The translations under genes were made by a program, and so were the position numbers. Of a stretch of DNA of 37,620 bases, positions 15,775-24,407 are shown in pieces. Under the pieces are notes generated by a model. That model saw only the letters and a program-made list of their open reading frames with translations, was not told the DNA's origin and made no database searches. The stretch spans positions 1 to 37,620 of the forward strand of contig NZ_CAMJVK010000011.1 in assembly GCF_946221515.1 (NCBI RefSeq), given 5' to 3'. The DNA comes from an uncultured Fenollaria sp. (GTDB lineage Bacteria; Bacillota; Clostridia; Tissierellales; Peptoniphilaceae). Each line of letters begins with the position of its first letter. The first letter of the stretch is position 1.

Positions 15775-17961
15775 TCAATCTATCCTTTTTATTGGTGCAA
15801 AATCAATATTCAAAATTTTAATACCTTTATTTGGAAAACTTATAGTAAGGTTCTTACCATTGACAGAGACAACCATACCTTCGCCAAAGGCTTTGTGCTT
15901 AATCTTGTCGCCTGCCTTAATATCTTTTTTGTCACTTGAAGTGCCGTCAGTACCCGTATACGATTTAAAGCGTGAAACAGTTTTGTCAAAGCCGTGGTTT
16001 TGGTGAATACTCTTATTGATGCTAGTGTTTTCAAGTATAGGTCTATCATCAAACTTATCTGATCTGTAGTTAACTACTTTGATTGCTTCCTCTGCCTCAT
16101 CAATGAACCTCGATGGCTTTGAGATTATGCTTTGTCCGTAAACTCTTCTTTCCTTTGCTAAACTTAAGAATAGTTTTTTCATTGCTCTTGTTAAAGCAAC
16201 GTAGCAAAGTCTTCTCTCCTCTTCTAAGCTGCCTTCTTCGATGGCTCTTTCGCTCGGGAAGAGACCATCTTCCATGCCAACTACGAAGACTATGTTATAT
16301 TCAAGGCCCTTAGCACTATGCATAGTAATCATAGTTACAGCGTCCCCGCCCTTGTCTTCAGTCTTGTCGAGGTCAGTTAGTAAAGAGATTTCGCCCAAGA
16401 AGTCCTTAAGAGTGATCTCGTCGTAATTATCTTCATAGTCAAGCAATAGGTTTCTAAACTCATCTAAGTTTTCTATCCTAGTTCTCGCCTCAACGGTATT
16501 TTCTCTCTCAAGTGCATTTAAATAATCAGTCTTATCAAGAACTAAATCATATAGCTCCGATAAAGTCACATTGTCTTTAAGCTTTCTGATTGATTCAATT
16601 GGCTCGTAAAATTCTTTTATCTTTTTATTCGTGCTAATCGATAGAGCATCGTAAAGGCTGATATTTTTACTAATCATATCACTCGAGATGCTCTCAACGC
16701 TTTTATCGCCAATACCTCGTCTTGGAGTATTGATAATTCTCTTAAGAGAGATAAAATCGTTTGTGTTATCTAAAAATTTAAAGTAGGCAAGTATGTCCTT
16801 AATCTCTTTTCTGTCATAGAACTTTACTCCGCCAACTATATTATATTTAATTCCGAATTTTAAGAACATATCTTCAAAGGATCTCGATTGAGCGTTCGTT
16901 CTATAAAGAATGGCGATGTCGCTCTCATTATAACCCTCATCTAATAGCTCTTTTATCTTTTGCGCTACAAAGTAACTCTCTTCGACATTGCTTTGTGTTA
17001 TATAGCAGTATATATCGTCTCCGTCTTGATTATCAGTCCAAAGATTCTTATCTTTTCTCTCGTCATTGTTCTTGATAATATTGTTCGCGGCCTTTAATAT
17101 ATTCTTAGTCGATCTATAGTTTTGCTCAAGAAGTATGGTCTTAACATTCTTATAATCTTTTTCGAAGTTTAAGATGTTTCTAATGTCAGCGCCTCTCCAG
17201 CCATATATGCTTTGGTCGGCGTCACCAACCACGCAGATGTTTTTGTACATATCTGAGAATAACTTTGCCATCTTATATTGCATGTAGTTTGTATCTTGGT
17301 ACTCATCAACAAAAACGTACTTAAATCTCTCTTGATAGATATTTCTTACGTCTTCATTTTCTTCTAAAAGTCTTACGCAGTTACATATCATATCATCAAA
17401 GTCCATCGCATCATACTCAAGCATCTTCTTTTGATAGCGTCTATAAACCTCTGCATCAGTTTTCTTTCTATAGCTATCAGAAATGCTTTCATATTCGTCA
17501 GCGTCCATATTTTGCATTTTTAAATTTGATATTAATGCAATAAAGTATGATGGGACATAAGTCTTTGGATCAAGTTCCAGCTCTTTTAGTATATCTTTTA
17601 TAAGTGTTATTTGATTGTCTCTATCATATATGGTGAAGCTGTTTGTGTAACCAACAAGGTTTGCGTGGCGCCTAAGCAGTCTAAGCGCTATCGAGTGAAA
17701 GGTACCTATCCACATTGGGCTAACGTCTTTATTTAAGAAGGACGCTACCCTATCTTTCATCTCTTTAGCAGCCTTGTTCGTAAATGTTATCGCAAGAATT
17801 TCGTTTTCGCTCGCAAGGCCATTCTCAATAAGAAAGGCAATCTTGTAAGTAACTACTCTTGTCTTACCTGATCCAGCTCCGGCCATGATTAATAAGGGAC
17901 CGCTGTTATATAAAACGGCTTCCCTCTGTCTTGTGTTTAATCTATCTAGTATATTATTCAT
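15775..17961 (-). CDS. pcrA: ATP-dependent DNA helicase PcrA (UvrD family)
   Basis: A 728-residue SF1A 3'-5' helicase needed for repair, for clearing RecA and for resolving replication-transcription conflicts. Motifs in order: Q motif region LNTRQREAVLY, Walker A AGAGSGKTR, Ia LAITFTNKAAKEM, Walker B VDEYQDTN, III GDADQSIYGWRGAD, IV QNYRST, V TMHSAKGLEYNIVFVVGMEDGLFP and VI EERRLCYVALTRA. The last ~50 residues (KIKHKAFGEGMVVSVNG) form the Tudor-like domain that contacts RNA polymerase. The start overlaps the end of the DtxR-family gene by 8 bases. The length and motif set are complete. Confidence 0.97.
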   Translation of the reverse strand: MNNILDRLNTRQREAVLYNSGPLLIMAGAGSGKTRVVTYKIAFLIENGLASENEILAITFTNKAAKEMKDRVASFLNKDVSPMWIGTFHSIALRLLRRHANLVGYTNSFTIYDRDNQITLIKDILKELELDPKTYVPSYFIALISNLKMQNMDADEYESISDSYRKKTDAEVYRRYQKKMLEYDAMDFDDMICNCVRLLEENEDVRNIYQERFKYVFVDEYQDTNYMQYKMAKLFSDMYKNICVVGDADQSIYGWRGADIRNILNFEKDYKNVKTILLEQNYRSTKNILKAANNIIKNNDERKDKNLWTDNQDGDDIYCYITQSNVEESYFVAQKIKELLDEGYNESDIAILYRTNAQSRSFEDMFLKFGIKYNIVGGVKFYDRKEIKDILAYFKFLDNTNDFISLKRIINTPRRGIGDKSVESISSDMISKNISLYDALSISTNKKIKEFYEPIESIRKLKDNVTLSELYDLVLDKTDYLNALERENTVEARTRIENLDEFRNLLLDYEDNYDEITLKDFLGEISLLTDLDKTEDKGGDAVTMITMHSAKGLEYNIVFVVGMEDGLFPSERAIEEGSLEEERRLCYVALTRAMKKLFLSLAKERRVYGQSIISKPSRFIDEAEEAIKVVNYRSDKFDDRPILENTSINKSIHQNHGFDKTVSRFKSYTGTDGTSSDKKDIKAGDKIKHKAFGEGMVVSVNGKNLTISFPNKGIKILNIDFAPIKRID

Positions 17962-18325
17962 TATCTTTATTGACTAATTCCTTTATCTTGTCAAATGTAA
18001 CTTGACTAATAACGTGTTCGACTCTACAAGCATCATCGTTTGCTGTCTCTGGGTCAACGCCAATGCTTTCAAAGAACGCTCTAAGTGTGCAGTGTCTGTC
18101 ATATACAAGTTTTGCAAGCTTCTCGCCTTCTTTTGTAAATGTTAACTCACCGTCGTCTTGAACTTCGATGTAACCGTCTTCTTTCAATATACCAACTGCT
18201 CTACTTACACTTGGCTTAGAAAAATCAAGGGCCTTAGCAACGTCTGTGCTTCTAACTTTTATGCCTTTGTTTTGTAGCATCAATATCATCTCTAAATAAT
18301 TTTCTCTTGACTCGCCGATCTTCAT
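17954..18325 (-). CDS. DtxR/MntR-family metal-dependent transcriptional regulator (short form)
   Basis: 123 residues: an N-terminal winged helix (VRSTDVAKALDFSKPSVSRAVGILKEDGYIEV) and a metal-binding dimerisation domain, without the SH3-like third domain. Aligned by eye, the metal-site positions are Asn 9 (Met in DtxR, Asp in MntR), Glu 12, the His in DRHCTL, then Cys, Glu and His in ACRVEH. The ACR-EH pattern resembles iron-type DtxR rather than manganese-type MntR (Glu at that place), so the metal is uncertain. The family usually represses Fe or Mn uptake genes, none of which is in this window. It has a strong AGGAGGT site and overlaps pcrA by 8 bases, lying between smpB and pcrA in the operon. 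Confidence 0.9.
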   Translation of the reverse strand: MKIGESRENYLEMILMLQNKGIKVRSTDVAKALDFSKPSVSRAVGILKEDGYIEVQDDGELTFTKEGEKLAKLVYDRHCTLRAFFESIGVDPETANDDACRVEHVISQVTFDKIKELVNKDNE

Positions 18326-18335
18326 CGCTTACCTC

Positions 18336-18791
18336 CTAAATTTTATACTTCCTATCAAGACTTCTCTTAATATCTCTTTCTCTTTGACTCTCTCTCTTGT
18401 CATAAAGCTTTTTACCTTTTGCAAGTGCTATCTCTAGCTTGGCTCTGCCATTCTTAAAGTATAGTCTTAAGGGAACTACAGTAGATCCTGCTAGCTTTAC
18501 GTCCTGAGAGATCTTTCTAATTTCATTTTTATTTAATAATAGCTTTCTCGTTCTTAATGGGTCTTCGTTAAAAATGTTGCCTTCTTTATAAGGACTTATA
18601 TGCATGCCAAAGACGAAGACCTCGCCATCTTTCACGATGACGTAGCTCTCCTTTAGGTTTACTCTGCCTTGCCTTATGGATTTAACTTCAGTTCCCTTAA
18701 GCACCAAGCCTGCTTCATATATCTTTTCAATAAAATAATCATGTCTCGCCTTTTTATTATTGGCTACAAGTTTTATATCTTCATCTTTCAT
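18336..18791 (-). CDS. smpB: SsrA-binding protein SmpB
   Basis: 151 residues, the normal size. Binds the tRNA-like part of tmRNA and brings it to stalled ribosomes. Typical signatures: KKARHDYFIEKIYEAGLVLKG, GTEVKSIRQGRVNLKESY, the HISPY motif, the RTRKLLLNKNEI stretch and the basic C-terminal tail (KKLYDKRESQRERDIKRSL) that mimics an mRNA in the decoding centre. The start overlaps the rnr stop by 4 bases (ATGA), preceded by GGAG. The tmRNA gene often found next to smpB is not here: only 10 bases separate smpB from the next gene. Confidence 0.97.
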   Translation of the reverse strand: MKDEDIKLVANNKKARHDYFIEKIYEAGLVLKGTEVKSIRQGRVNLKESYVIVKDGEVFVFGMHISPYKEGNIFNEDPLRTRKLLLNKNEIRKISQDVKLAGSTVVPLRLYFKNGRAKLEIALAKGKKLYDKRESQRERDIKRSLDRKYKI

Positions 18792-20890
18792 TCAACCACT
18801 CCAAGAATTTTAAAATCAATAGTTCTCGTCTCTTTCGATGCGTCAAGTACTGCAACTCTGACCTTCATACCTATCTTGTATTCATTTAGTGAGTCTTTGC
18901 CAATGACTTTGTATTCTGTTTCGTCAAAGTAATAGAAGTCATCGTCCATATTTGAGAAGTGACAAAGTCCCTCTATAGTGTTCGAAAGCATAACGTATAC
19001 ACCAAAGGATGTTAGTGAAGAAACTTTTCCGACATATACATTTCCAATCTTGTCTTGCATGTACTCAGCGCACTTCATTTGAACTATGTCGCGCTCTGCC
19101 TTTTCTTGAACTAGCTCTGTCTCAGAAATGTGTTTTGTGATTTGATCAAGATTTTTTTCGTAGTAGACAATTTTGCTTTCCTTAAGTCTGCCATTCATAA
19201 AATCTTTAATAATTCTGTGAATGATAAGGTCCGAGTATCTTCTGATTGGCGATGTGAAATGCGAATAATACTTTGATGCAAGGCCGAAGTGACCGAGCTC
19301 TTCATAAGTGTATCTCGCCTTTTGCATAGTCCTAAGAATGATGTTTGAGATGAGCTCCGACTCTTTCTTGCCCTTAAGTTCATTAAGTACATTCGCTATA
19401 TCAGCTGAAGTGACATTATCTGGGTTGATGTATAGCTCGAAGCGCTTCAAAAACTCAGAAAGGTAGAACATCTTCTCCCTCTTTGGCTTTTCATGCACTC
19501 TATAGACAAAAGGTATGTCCTTCATAAAATAATCTTTGGCAACAGTTTCATTCGCAGCTATCATAAACTCTTCGATAATCTGATTAGCGACGCGCCTTTC
19601 ATCTGGCCTTATGTCGACTACTTTACCTTTCTCCTCTAAAACGACCTTCGTCTCAACTATATCAAAGTCAATATTGCCTCTTTTATTTCTCTTTTCATTA
19701 AGAATATGCATTAGCTCTTCCATATTCTTAAGGGTATCTTCTAGCCCTTCAAGTCCAAGCTCTTCAGCCTTCTTCTTTCCTTCTAAAAAGTCAGAAACTT
19801 GTGGGTAGTTAAGCCTATGATCAGAATTAATTATTGCTTCAGATATCTTATGGCTAAGCACTTCACCGTTTTTATCTATGTCCATCCTGACCGATAAAGT
19901 TAATCTGTCCTCATTTGGGTTAAGTGAGCAAATACCATTCGATAGCTCCTTAGGTAGCATTGGAAGCACTCTATCAAGCAGATAGTAGGAGTTGCCTCTT
20001 AAATAAGCTTCCTTATCTAAGTAAGTGCGCTCCTTAACATAGTGCGCTACGTCAGCAATGTGTACATATAATGTGTATTTATCATCATTTTTCACTACGC
20101 TGATGGCGTCGTCCAAGTCTTTTGAGTCAACACCGTCTATAGTTATCGTAAGTAAGTCTCTGTAGTCGACTCTGCGGGCTATCTCCTCAGAATCTATATC
20201 ATAATTTATCTCTTCTAATTCATCTTTAACTCTATTCGGAAAATATTCTCTAAGCTCATATGACTTGATTATCGAAGTGATGTCTATGCCTGGATCATCA
20301 ATCTTACCGATGATTTCAACGACTCTTCCCTCAGGATTTTTATTTTTGTCTGGATACTTAATAATCTCTGCAACTACCTTGTCGCCATGCTTTGCGCCTT
20401 TCGAAGCGCTTTTATTAACAAAGATGTCGTAGACTATCTTGACATCGTCACAAGTAATAAAGCCAAAGCTGTCATTGTCTTGATAAGTGCCAACGACTCT
20501 CTTGGTAGCTCGATTAAGTATCTTAATGATTTTGCCTTCGTAGTTGCCATCAGGCTTCTTATCTGTGATGACTGCGCATACCTCATCAGAGTCCATCGCG
20601 TACATCGAATTTTCAAATCTAATGAAGACATCGAAATCTTCGCCGATAACAAAGCCAAAGCCGCGCTTATTAGCCTCATACTTTCCTGTGATAATACGGG
20701 AACTATTGTAAGTGTAATATTTATTGTTGCTGCAAATAATCTTTTTATCCTTCTCTAGTGACTTAAGTAGTTTTTCAAACATCCTCTTATCTTTTTTATT
20801 AATCTTAAAAGTTCTTAATAATTCCTTCTTGCTTTGAGGAACATAATCCTCGCTATTAAAATAATTAATTACAAGTTCCCTGATTTTCAT
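18788..20890 (-). CDS. rnr: Ribonuclease R (3'-5' exoribonuclease)
   Basis: 700 residues, typical for RNase R in Bacillota. Domains in order: N-terminal winged helix (~1-60), cold-shock OB folds with ANKRGFGFVIGED and GTYQDNDSFGFITCD, the RNB catalytic domain with the Asp cluster DGVDSKDLDDAI, and the C-terminal S1 domain (GNVYVGKVSSLTSFGVYVML). It degrades structured RNA and, with SmpB-tmRNA, non-stop mRNAs. The start has AGGTGA upstream and lies 8 bases after the ddl stop; the end overlaps smpB. The rnr-smpB pair is one of the most conserved gene couplings in Bacillota. Confidence 0.97.
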   Translation of the reverse strand: MKIRELVINYFNSEDYVPQSKKELLRTFKINKKDKRMFEKLLKSLEKDKKIICSNNKYYTYNSSRIITGKYEANKRGFGFVIGEDFDVFIRFENSMYAMDSDEVCAVITDKKPDGNYEGKIIKILNRATKRVVGTYQDNDSFGFITCDDVKIVYDIFVNKSASKGAKHGDKVVAEIIKYPDKNKNPEGRVVEIIGKIDDPGIDITSIIKSYELREYFPNRVKDELEEINYDIDSEEIARRVDYRDLLTITIDGVDSKDLDDAISVVKNDDKYTLYVHIADVAHYVKERTYLDKEAYLRGNSYYLLDRVLPMLPKELSNGICSLNPNEDRLTLSVRMDIDKNGEVLSHKISEAIINSDHRLNYPQVSDFLEGKKKAEELGLEGLEDTLKNMEELMHILNEKRNKRGNIDFDIVETKVVLEEKGKVVDIRPDERRVANQIIEEFMIAANETVAKDYFMKDIPFVYRVHEKPKREKMFYLSEFLKRFELYINPDNVTSADIANVLNELKGKKESELISNIILRTMQKARYTYEELGHFGLASKYYSHFTSPIRRYSDLIIHRIIKDFMNGRLKESKIVYYEKNLDQITKHISETELVQEKAERDIVQMKCAEYMQDKIGNVYVGKVSSLTSFGVYVMLSNTIEGLCHFSNMDDDFYYFDETEYKVIGKDSLNEYKIGMKVRVAVLDASKETRTIDFKILGVVE

Positions 20891-20898
20891 TTTATCAC

Positions 20899-22053
20899 CT
20901 ATAATTTCTTTCCATATTGAATACGTTTAAAGAGCTCAGCGTCATATGAGTAAACAGTTTCTTTTCTCATAGTGTCAACTTCTTGAGCTATCTCAAGCAT
21001 CTTTGTTATAAGATCTTTAAACGAATATCCTTTAGGCTCCCATAAGTAGAAGGCAACTGAACCAGGTATTGTATTTATCTCATTGATATAGATTTTGCCA
21101 GTATCCTTAGATACAAGTAAATCGACTCTGGCATTACCTGCCGCGTCAATGGATGTAAACGCCTTTGTAGCTAAGCTTTCTAGCTCGTCTCTTAGTGGCT
21201 CGTCCTTCTTAAGTAGATTTCTCATTGTTTTTGTTCCAGGAGTCTTTTTGTTTGATACGTATTTATCGTCAAATGTTAATAGTTCTTTGAAATCTAGTGG
21301 CTCTTCTAGCTCTGATGTTTCTACATTTTCTTCGTAGCCCATGACAGCGCAGTTAATTTCTCTTGCGTTTTCAACTGATTCTTCAACTATGACTTTTTTG
21401 TCATAACTAAAGGCTATCATCAAAGCTTCTTCAAGATTGTCCTTGTTCTTAACCTTCGATATGCCGATGGATGAGCCAAGGTTTGATGGCTTTATAAATA
21501 ATGGATAAGTTAAATTCTTTTCAATATCTGCCATGACTTCTTCTTTAGAGCTTCTCCACTTACTTCTGTAATAATATCTGTAATTAACTACAGGAAGACC
21601 ATTGGCTCTGTAAACGTCCTTCATTATAACCTTGTCCATACCAACTGAGGAGCTTAAAACGTTAGTACCCGTATATGGAAGTCCAACTGTTTCTACAAGT
21701 CCTTGGCATGAGCCGTCCTCGCCATTAGTACCATGAAGCGCAAAGAAAACCAAGTCTAATGTATCATAAACTTTTTTATCGAACATGGACTTTGCCTCTG
21801 GATTTATATACAGATTAAAATCGCCATAGTCACAGCCAAGCATAACGTTCTTAGCTGAGCTAAAGTCACCATCTTTAAATGTTTTAAAATTTTTGAAGGC
21901 TTCGGAGCTTAGCCACTTGCCTTCTTTTGTAATATAGATTGGGATTGGAAGGAACTTTTCTTTATCCATGTTCTCAATTACTTGCATACCTGTAATAACT
22001 GATACTTCATGTTCAACGCTTCTTCCGCCAAATATAACGCCTACTTTTAGCAT
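20899..22053 (-). CDS. ddl: D-alanine--D-alanine ligase
   Basis: A 384-residue ATP-grasp enzyme that makes the D-Ala-D-Ala end of the peptidoglycan stem. Seen: GGRSVEHEVSV (catalytic Glu and Ser positions), the ATP-binding LFIKPSNLGSSIGISKV, LTFDDKYVSNKK in the omega-loop region, and the metal-binding EINTIPGS. The omega loop looks like an ordinary Ddl rather than the VanA-type D-Lac ligase, but depsipeptide specificity cannot be excluded by eye. It lies 11 bases after the MurF-like gene, which uses its product, so dipeptide synthesis and attachment are co-expressed. Confidence 0.94.
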   Translation of the reverse strand: MLKVGVIFGGRSVEHEVSVITGMQVIENMDKEKFLPIPIYITKEGKWLSSEAFKNFKTFKDGDFSSAKNVMLGCDYGDFNLYINPEAKSMFDKKVYDTLDLVFFALHGTNGEDGSCQGLVETVGLPYTGTNVLSSSVGMDKVIMKDVYRANGLPVVNYRYYYRSKWRSSKEEVMADIEKNLTYPLFIKPSNLGSSIGISKVKNKDNLEEALMIAFSYDKKVIVEESVENAREINCAVMGYEENVETSELEEPLDFKELLTFDDKYVSNKKTPGTKTMRNLLKKDEPLRDELESLATKAFTSIDAAGNARVDLLVSKDTGKIYINEINTIPGSVAFYLWEPKGYSFKDLITKMLEIAQEVDTMRKETVYSYDAELFKRIQYGKKL

Positions 22054-22064
22054 TCTATCAACTC

Positions 22065-23555
22065 CTAATAATTATCAGGCAAATCGTTTTCGAATAAAAT
22101 CACGTCGCCTGCTTGACATATTTTTTGTAAAATTAATTGTGCATCCTCTAAACTTGCTGCTTCATGTATCTTTGCTTCCTCAAGTCCGCCTTCAACGAGG
22201 CCATCTCTGATAGCTTTTTTATTCACTTCTGTAACTATGATGAAGTGATCTACAACAGCTGCAGCATTTTTACCGAAGTTTTTATTTTCATCGTATTGTA
22301 AATCTCCTAGCTCAACCATGCCCGGTGAGATAACTATCTTCTTTCCCTCTTTAAACTCAGCGACTACATCAAGGGCCGCTTGTGCACCGCTTGGGTTACT
22401 GTTAAATGCGTCGTCTATGATGATGAGCTTATTTGGATTTTCTACAAGAGAAAGTCTATGCTCAACTTGATTAACATCAAGAACTGCTTTAACTATCTCT
22501 TCCATGGACATGCCTAGCTCATGAGCCGCTGCCACAGATAAAAGTACATTGTAAATATTGTGTTTACCAAGTAATTTTGTCTTTAGCTTGTACTCTTTGT
22601 TTTTGTATATAAGAGTAAATTCAGTACCAAACTCACCGACGCTTATATCTTTAGCAAAGTAGTCGCAAGCATCATCTTCAAGTGAGATATAAACCTTTCT
22701 AGTCTTGACTTCAGCTGCCTTTTCCTTGATATATGGATTGTCGTAATTAAATATAGCAAGGCCGCCTTCCTTAAGCGTATCGATAAGTTCAAACTTAGTC
22801 TTAACAATGTTTTCCATAGAGCCAAATGTTTCTATGTGACATGGACCGATGTTTGTGATTATGGCTATGTCTGGCATAACTAGCTCAGCTACTTCTTTTA
22901 TTTCGCCCACGTATCTTGCTCCAAGCTCAGATATGAAAACTTCAGTTCCGCTCTCAAGCTCATTGTTGATTACCTTTGATATACCCATAGGTGTATTGAA
23001 AGAGCTTGGTGTTGCGTATGTCTTAAGATTATTTTTCACTATGTCATTTAAAACAAGTTTTGTAGATGTTTTGCCATAGCTACCAGTTATTCCAACAACT
23101 TTTAATTTATTTTCTTTTTCTTTTTTAATTTTATTTTGCGCCTCAACGTAAAAACCGTGATTGATTTTATTTTCAATCGGTAGTGCTAATATATTTGCAC
23201 ATTTAACGCTCCTTGCTCTTATGATGTACAAAATAAAAGCAAGTACCAATAAATATGCTAGAGCAATTTTTTCACCGAATAATAAATAAGCGATGATTGA
23301 AGTAAACATGATAAGAGTGTTAAATAAAGCAAATATCTTCATCATTCTCTTCATCCTATCAGTAAAAACAAGCGGCTTTTTATCTCCCGGTTTTATTTTC
23401 TTTAATGAATTTTTAAACCAGCCAAAATTTTTAAGCCAAGCTTCATACTCACTTGAGATATACATATTTAATTGCATAATTTGGAAATACGCCAAAGAGT
23501 GTATATATATTAAAACTGTTAATAATAGTGGCAAGAATATAAATATAGCTATCAT
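22065..23555 (-). CDS. Membrane-anchored MurF-like Mur ligase
   Basis: 496 residues. The Mur ligase core is clear: P-loop GITGSYGKTST (154-164), the carbamoyl-Lys region FISELGARYVGEI, ITNIGPCHIETFG, and the C-terminal DDAFNSNPSGAQAAL with GMVELGD. These are MurF-type motifs; MurF adds D-Ala-D-Ala to UDP-MurNAc-tripeptide. Odd features: instead of the family's first domain, which holds the UDP-sugar, residues 1-~115 contain hydrophobic helices (~2-25, 71-91, 94-112) and a short linker. The end reads FENDLPDNY where MurF usually has a KGSRG motif. No ordinary murF is in the window, so this may be the cell's MurF or a ligase for another, perhaps lipid-linked, substrate. AAGGAGG precedes the ATG; it overlaps the hydrolase gene by 4 bases. 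Confidence 0.85.
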   Translation of the reverse strand: MIAIFIFLPLLLTVLIYIHSLAYFQIMQLNMYISSEYEAWLKNFGWFKNSLKKIKPGDKKPLVFTDRMKRMMKIFALFNTLIMFTSIIAYLLFGEKIALAYLLVLAFILYIIRARSVKCANILALPIENKINHGFYVEAQNKIKKEKENKLKVVGITGSYGKTSTKLVLNDIVKNNLKTYATPSSFNTPMGISKVINNELESGTEVFISELGARYVGEIKEVAELVMPDIAIITNIGPCHIETFGSMENIVKTKFELIDTLKEGGLAIFNYDNPYIKEKAAEVKTRKVYISLEDDACDYFAKDISVGEFGTEFTLIYKNKEYKLKTKLLGKHNIYNVLLSVAAAHELGMSMEEIVKAVLDVNQVEHRLSLVENPNKLIIIDDAFNSNPSGAQAALDVVAEFKEGKKIVISPGMVELGDLQYDENKNFGKNAAAVVDHFIIVTEVNKKAIRDGLVEGGLEEAKIHEAASLEDAQLILQKICQAGDVILFENDLPDNY

Positions 23556-24322
23556 AGTTCCTCCTTACTAAGATAAGATCTAATTACGCGTGTGAATATT
23601 TGATAATCATCTGCATATGAGAAGTGTCCGCCCTCAAGCTCAACCAGAGCAGAATTTTTTATCTTCTCATTCATTATTTTACCCATATATAATGGAGTTG
23701 TATCGTCATTTTTGCCCCAGAGTATTAGAGTATCGTTCTTAATAAGCCCTAGCCTATCAAGAAGAGACTCATTAACGACCTTAACGAAGGTCTTTCTCAT
23801 GATGCCACTTGTGTTTTTGTAGTCATCAGAGCCAAATTTCTTTGAAAGCTTCTTCATAAGCTCCTCTTCACTCTTGTAAAAAAAGATTAACCTGTAAAGC
23901 TTTTTAAAGAATTTATATGTATAAACTTTTAAGTAATATGAAAGACTTCTCTTAGGAAGTATGCCTGATGCATCGATAAGAACCATCTTATCAAGCCTTT
24001 CATAGCCTTCAGAAGCGATTTGTATTAAAGTTTTGCCGCCAAAGCTATGACCGATGGCGTCAAATTTCTCAATGCCGAGCTCCTCTACAAAGGCCTTAAC
24101 AATATTTGCATAGTCCTCTCCACCAAATACTCTGTCTGATTCAGGCGACTTCCCATGACCTGGTAAATCTATGGCAATAACTTTTCTTGTATCCTTTAAG
24201 GCATTCACTATACCCATGACTGCTTCGATTGAAGCACCCCAGCCATGAAGTATAAGAACCGGCTTTTCTGATTCGCCTTCTATTATGTAATTTATTTTAA
24301 TATTGTCAATCGTTATTTCCAT
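23552..24322 (-). CDS. Alpha/beta-hydrolase fold protein
   Basis: 256 residues from the ATG at 24322, with GGGTGA 6 bases upstream; upstream in-frame ATGs lack a site. Canonical fold marks: oxyanion HGWG (26-29), DLPGHGKS, nucleophile elbow GHSFGG (Ser 93), acid WGKNDDTTP and final EGGHFSY (His). No signal peptide; a basic aromatic-rich cap (LKVYTYKFFKKLYRLIFFYK) may touch membranes. The substrate is unknown. It overlaps the MurF-like gene (ATGA) and holds the place where Bacillus has the carboxylesterase gene est (yvaK), between secG and rnr, so it may be an equivalent, although this sequence alone does not prove it. Confidence 0.88.
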   Translation of the reverse strand: MEITIDNIKINYIIEGESEKPVLILHGWGASIEAVMGIVNALKDTRKVIAIDLPGHGKSPESDRVFGGEDYANIVKAFVEELGIEKFDAIGHSFGGKTLIQIASEGYERLDKMVLIDASGILPKRSLSYYLKVYTYKFFKKLYRLIFFYKSEEELMKKLSKKFGSDDYKNTSGIMRKTFVKVVNESLLDRLGLIKNDTLILWGKNDDTTPLYMGKIMNEKIKNSALVELEGGHFSYADDYQIFTRVIRSYLSKEEL

Positions 24323-24347
24323 AAAATCACCCATATTATAAATGAAG

Positions 24348-24389
24348 CTCCCCTTATTTAATAGCATCGCTGATTAAAATCAAGGGGAG
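24348..24389 (-). terminator. Possible weak terminator or leader hairpin after hppA
   Basis: Arms CTCCCCTT (24348-24355) and AAGGGGAG (24382-24389); the inner TTTAAT/ATTAAA extends the stem with small bulges. No clean run of T follows on the minus strand, so it may be a weak terminator, an mRNA-processing structure or a leader hairpin for the hydrolase gene. A TATAAT lies just downstream of it without a good -35. Confidence 0.45.
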
Positions 24390-24407
24390 TCCAATTACAA
24401 TTTTATC

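Noticed and set aside
18326..18335. tmRNA (ssrA) next to smpB
   Set aside because: Only 10 bases separate smpB from the following gene, and no tRNA-like ends were seen around the cluster.
20899..22053. Ddl as a vancomycin-resistance D-Ala-D-Lac ligase
   Set aside because: The omega-loop region and linkage to housekeeping genes fit ordinary Ddl, and no vanH/vanX/vanRS genes are present.
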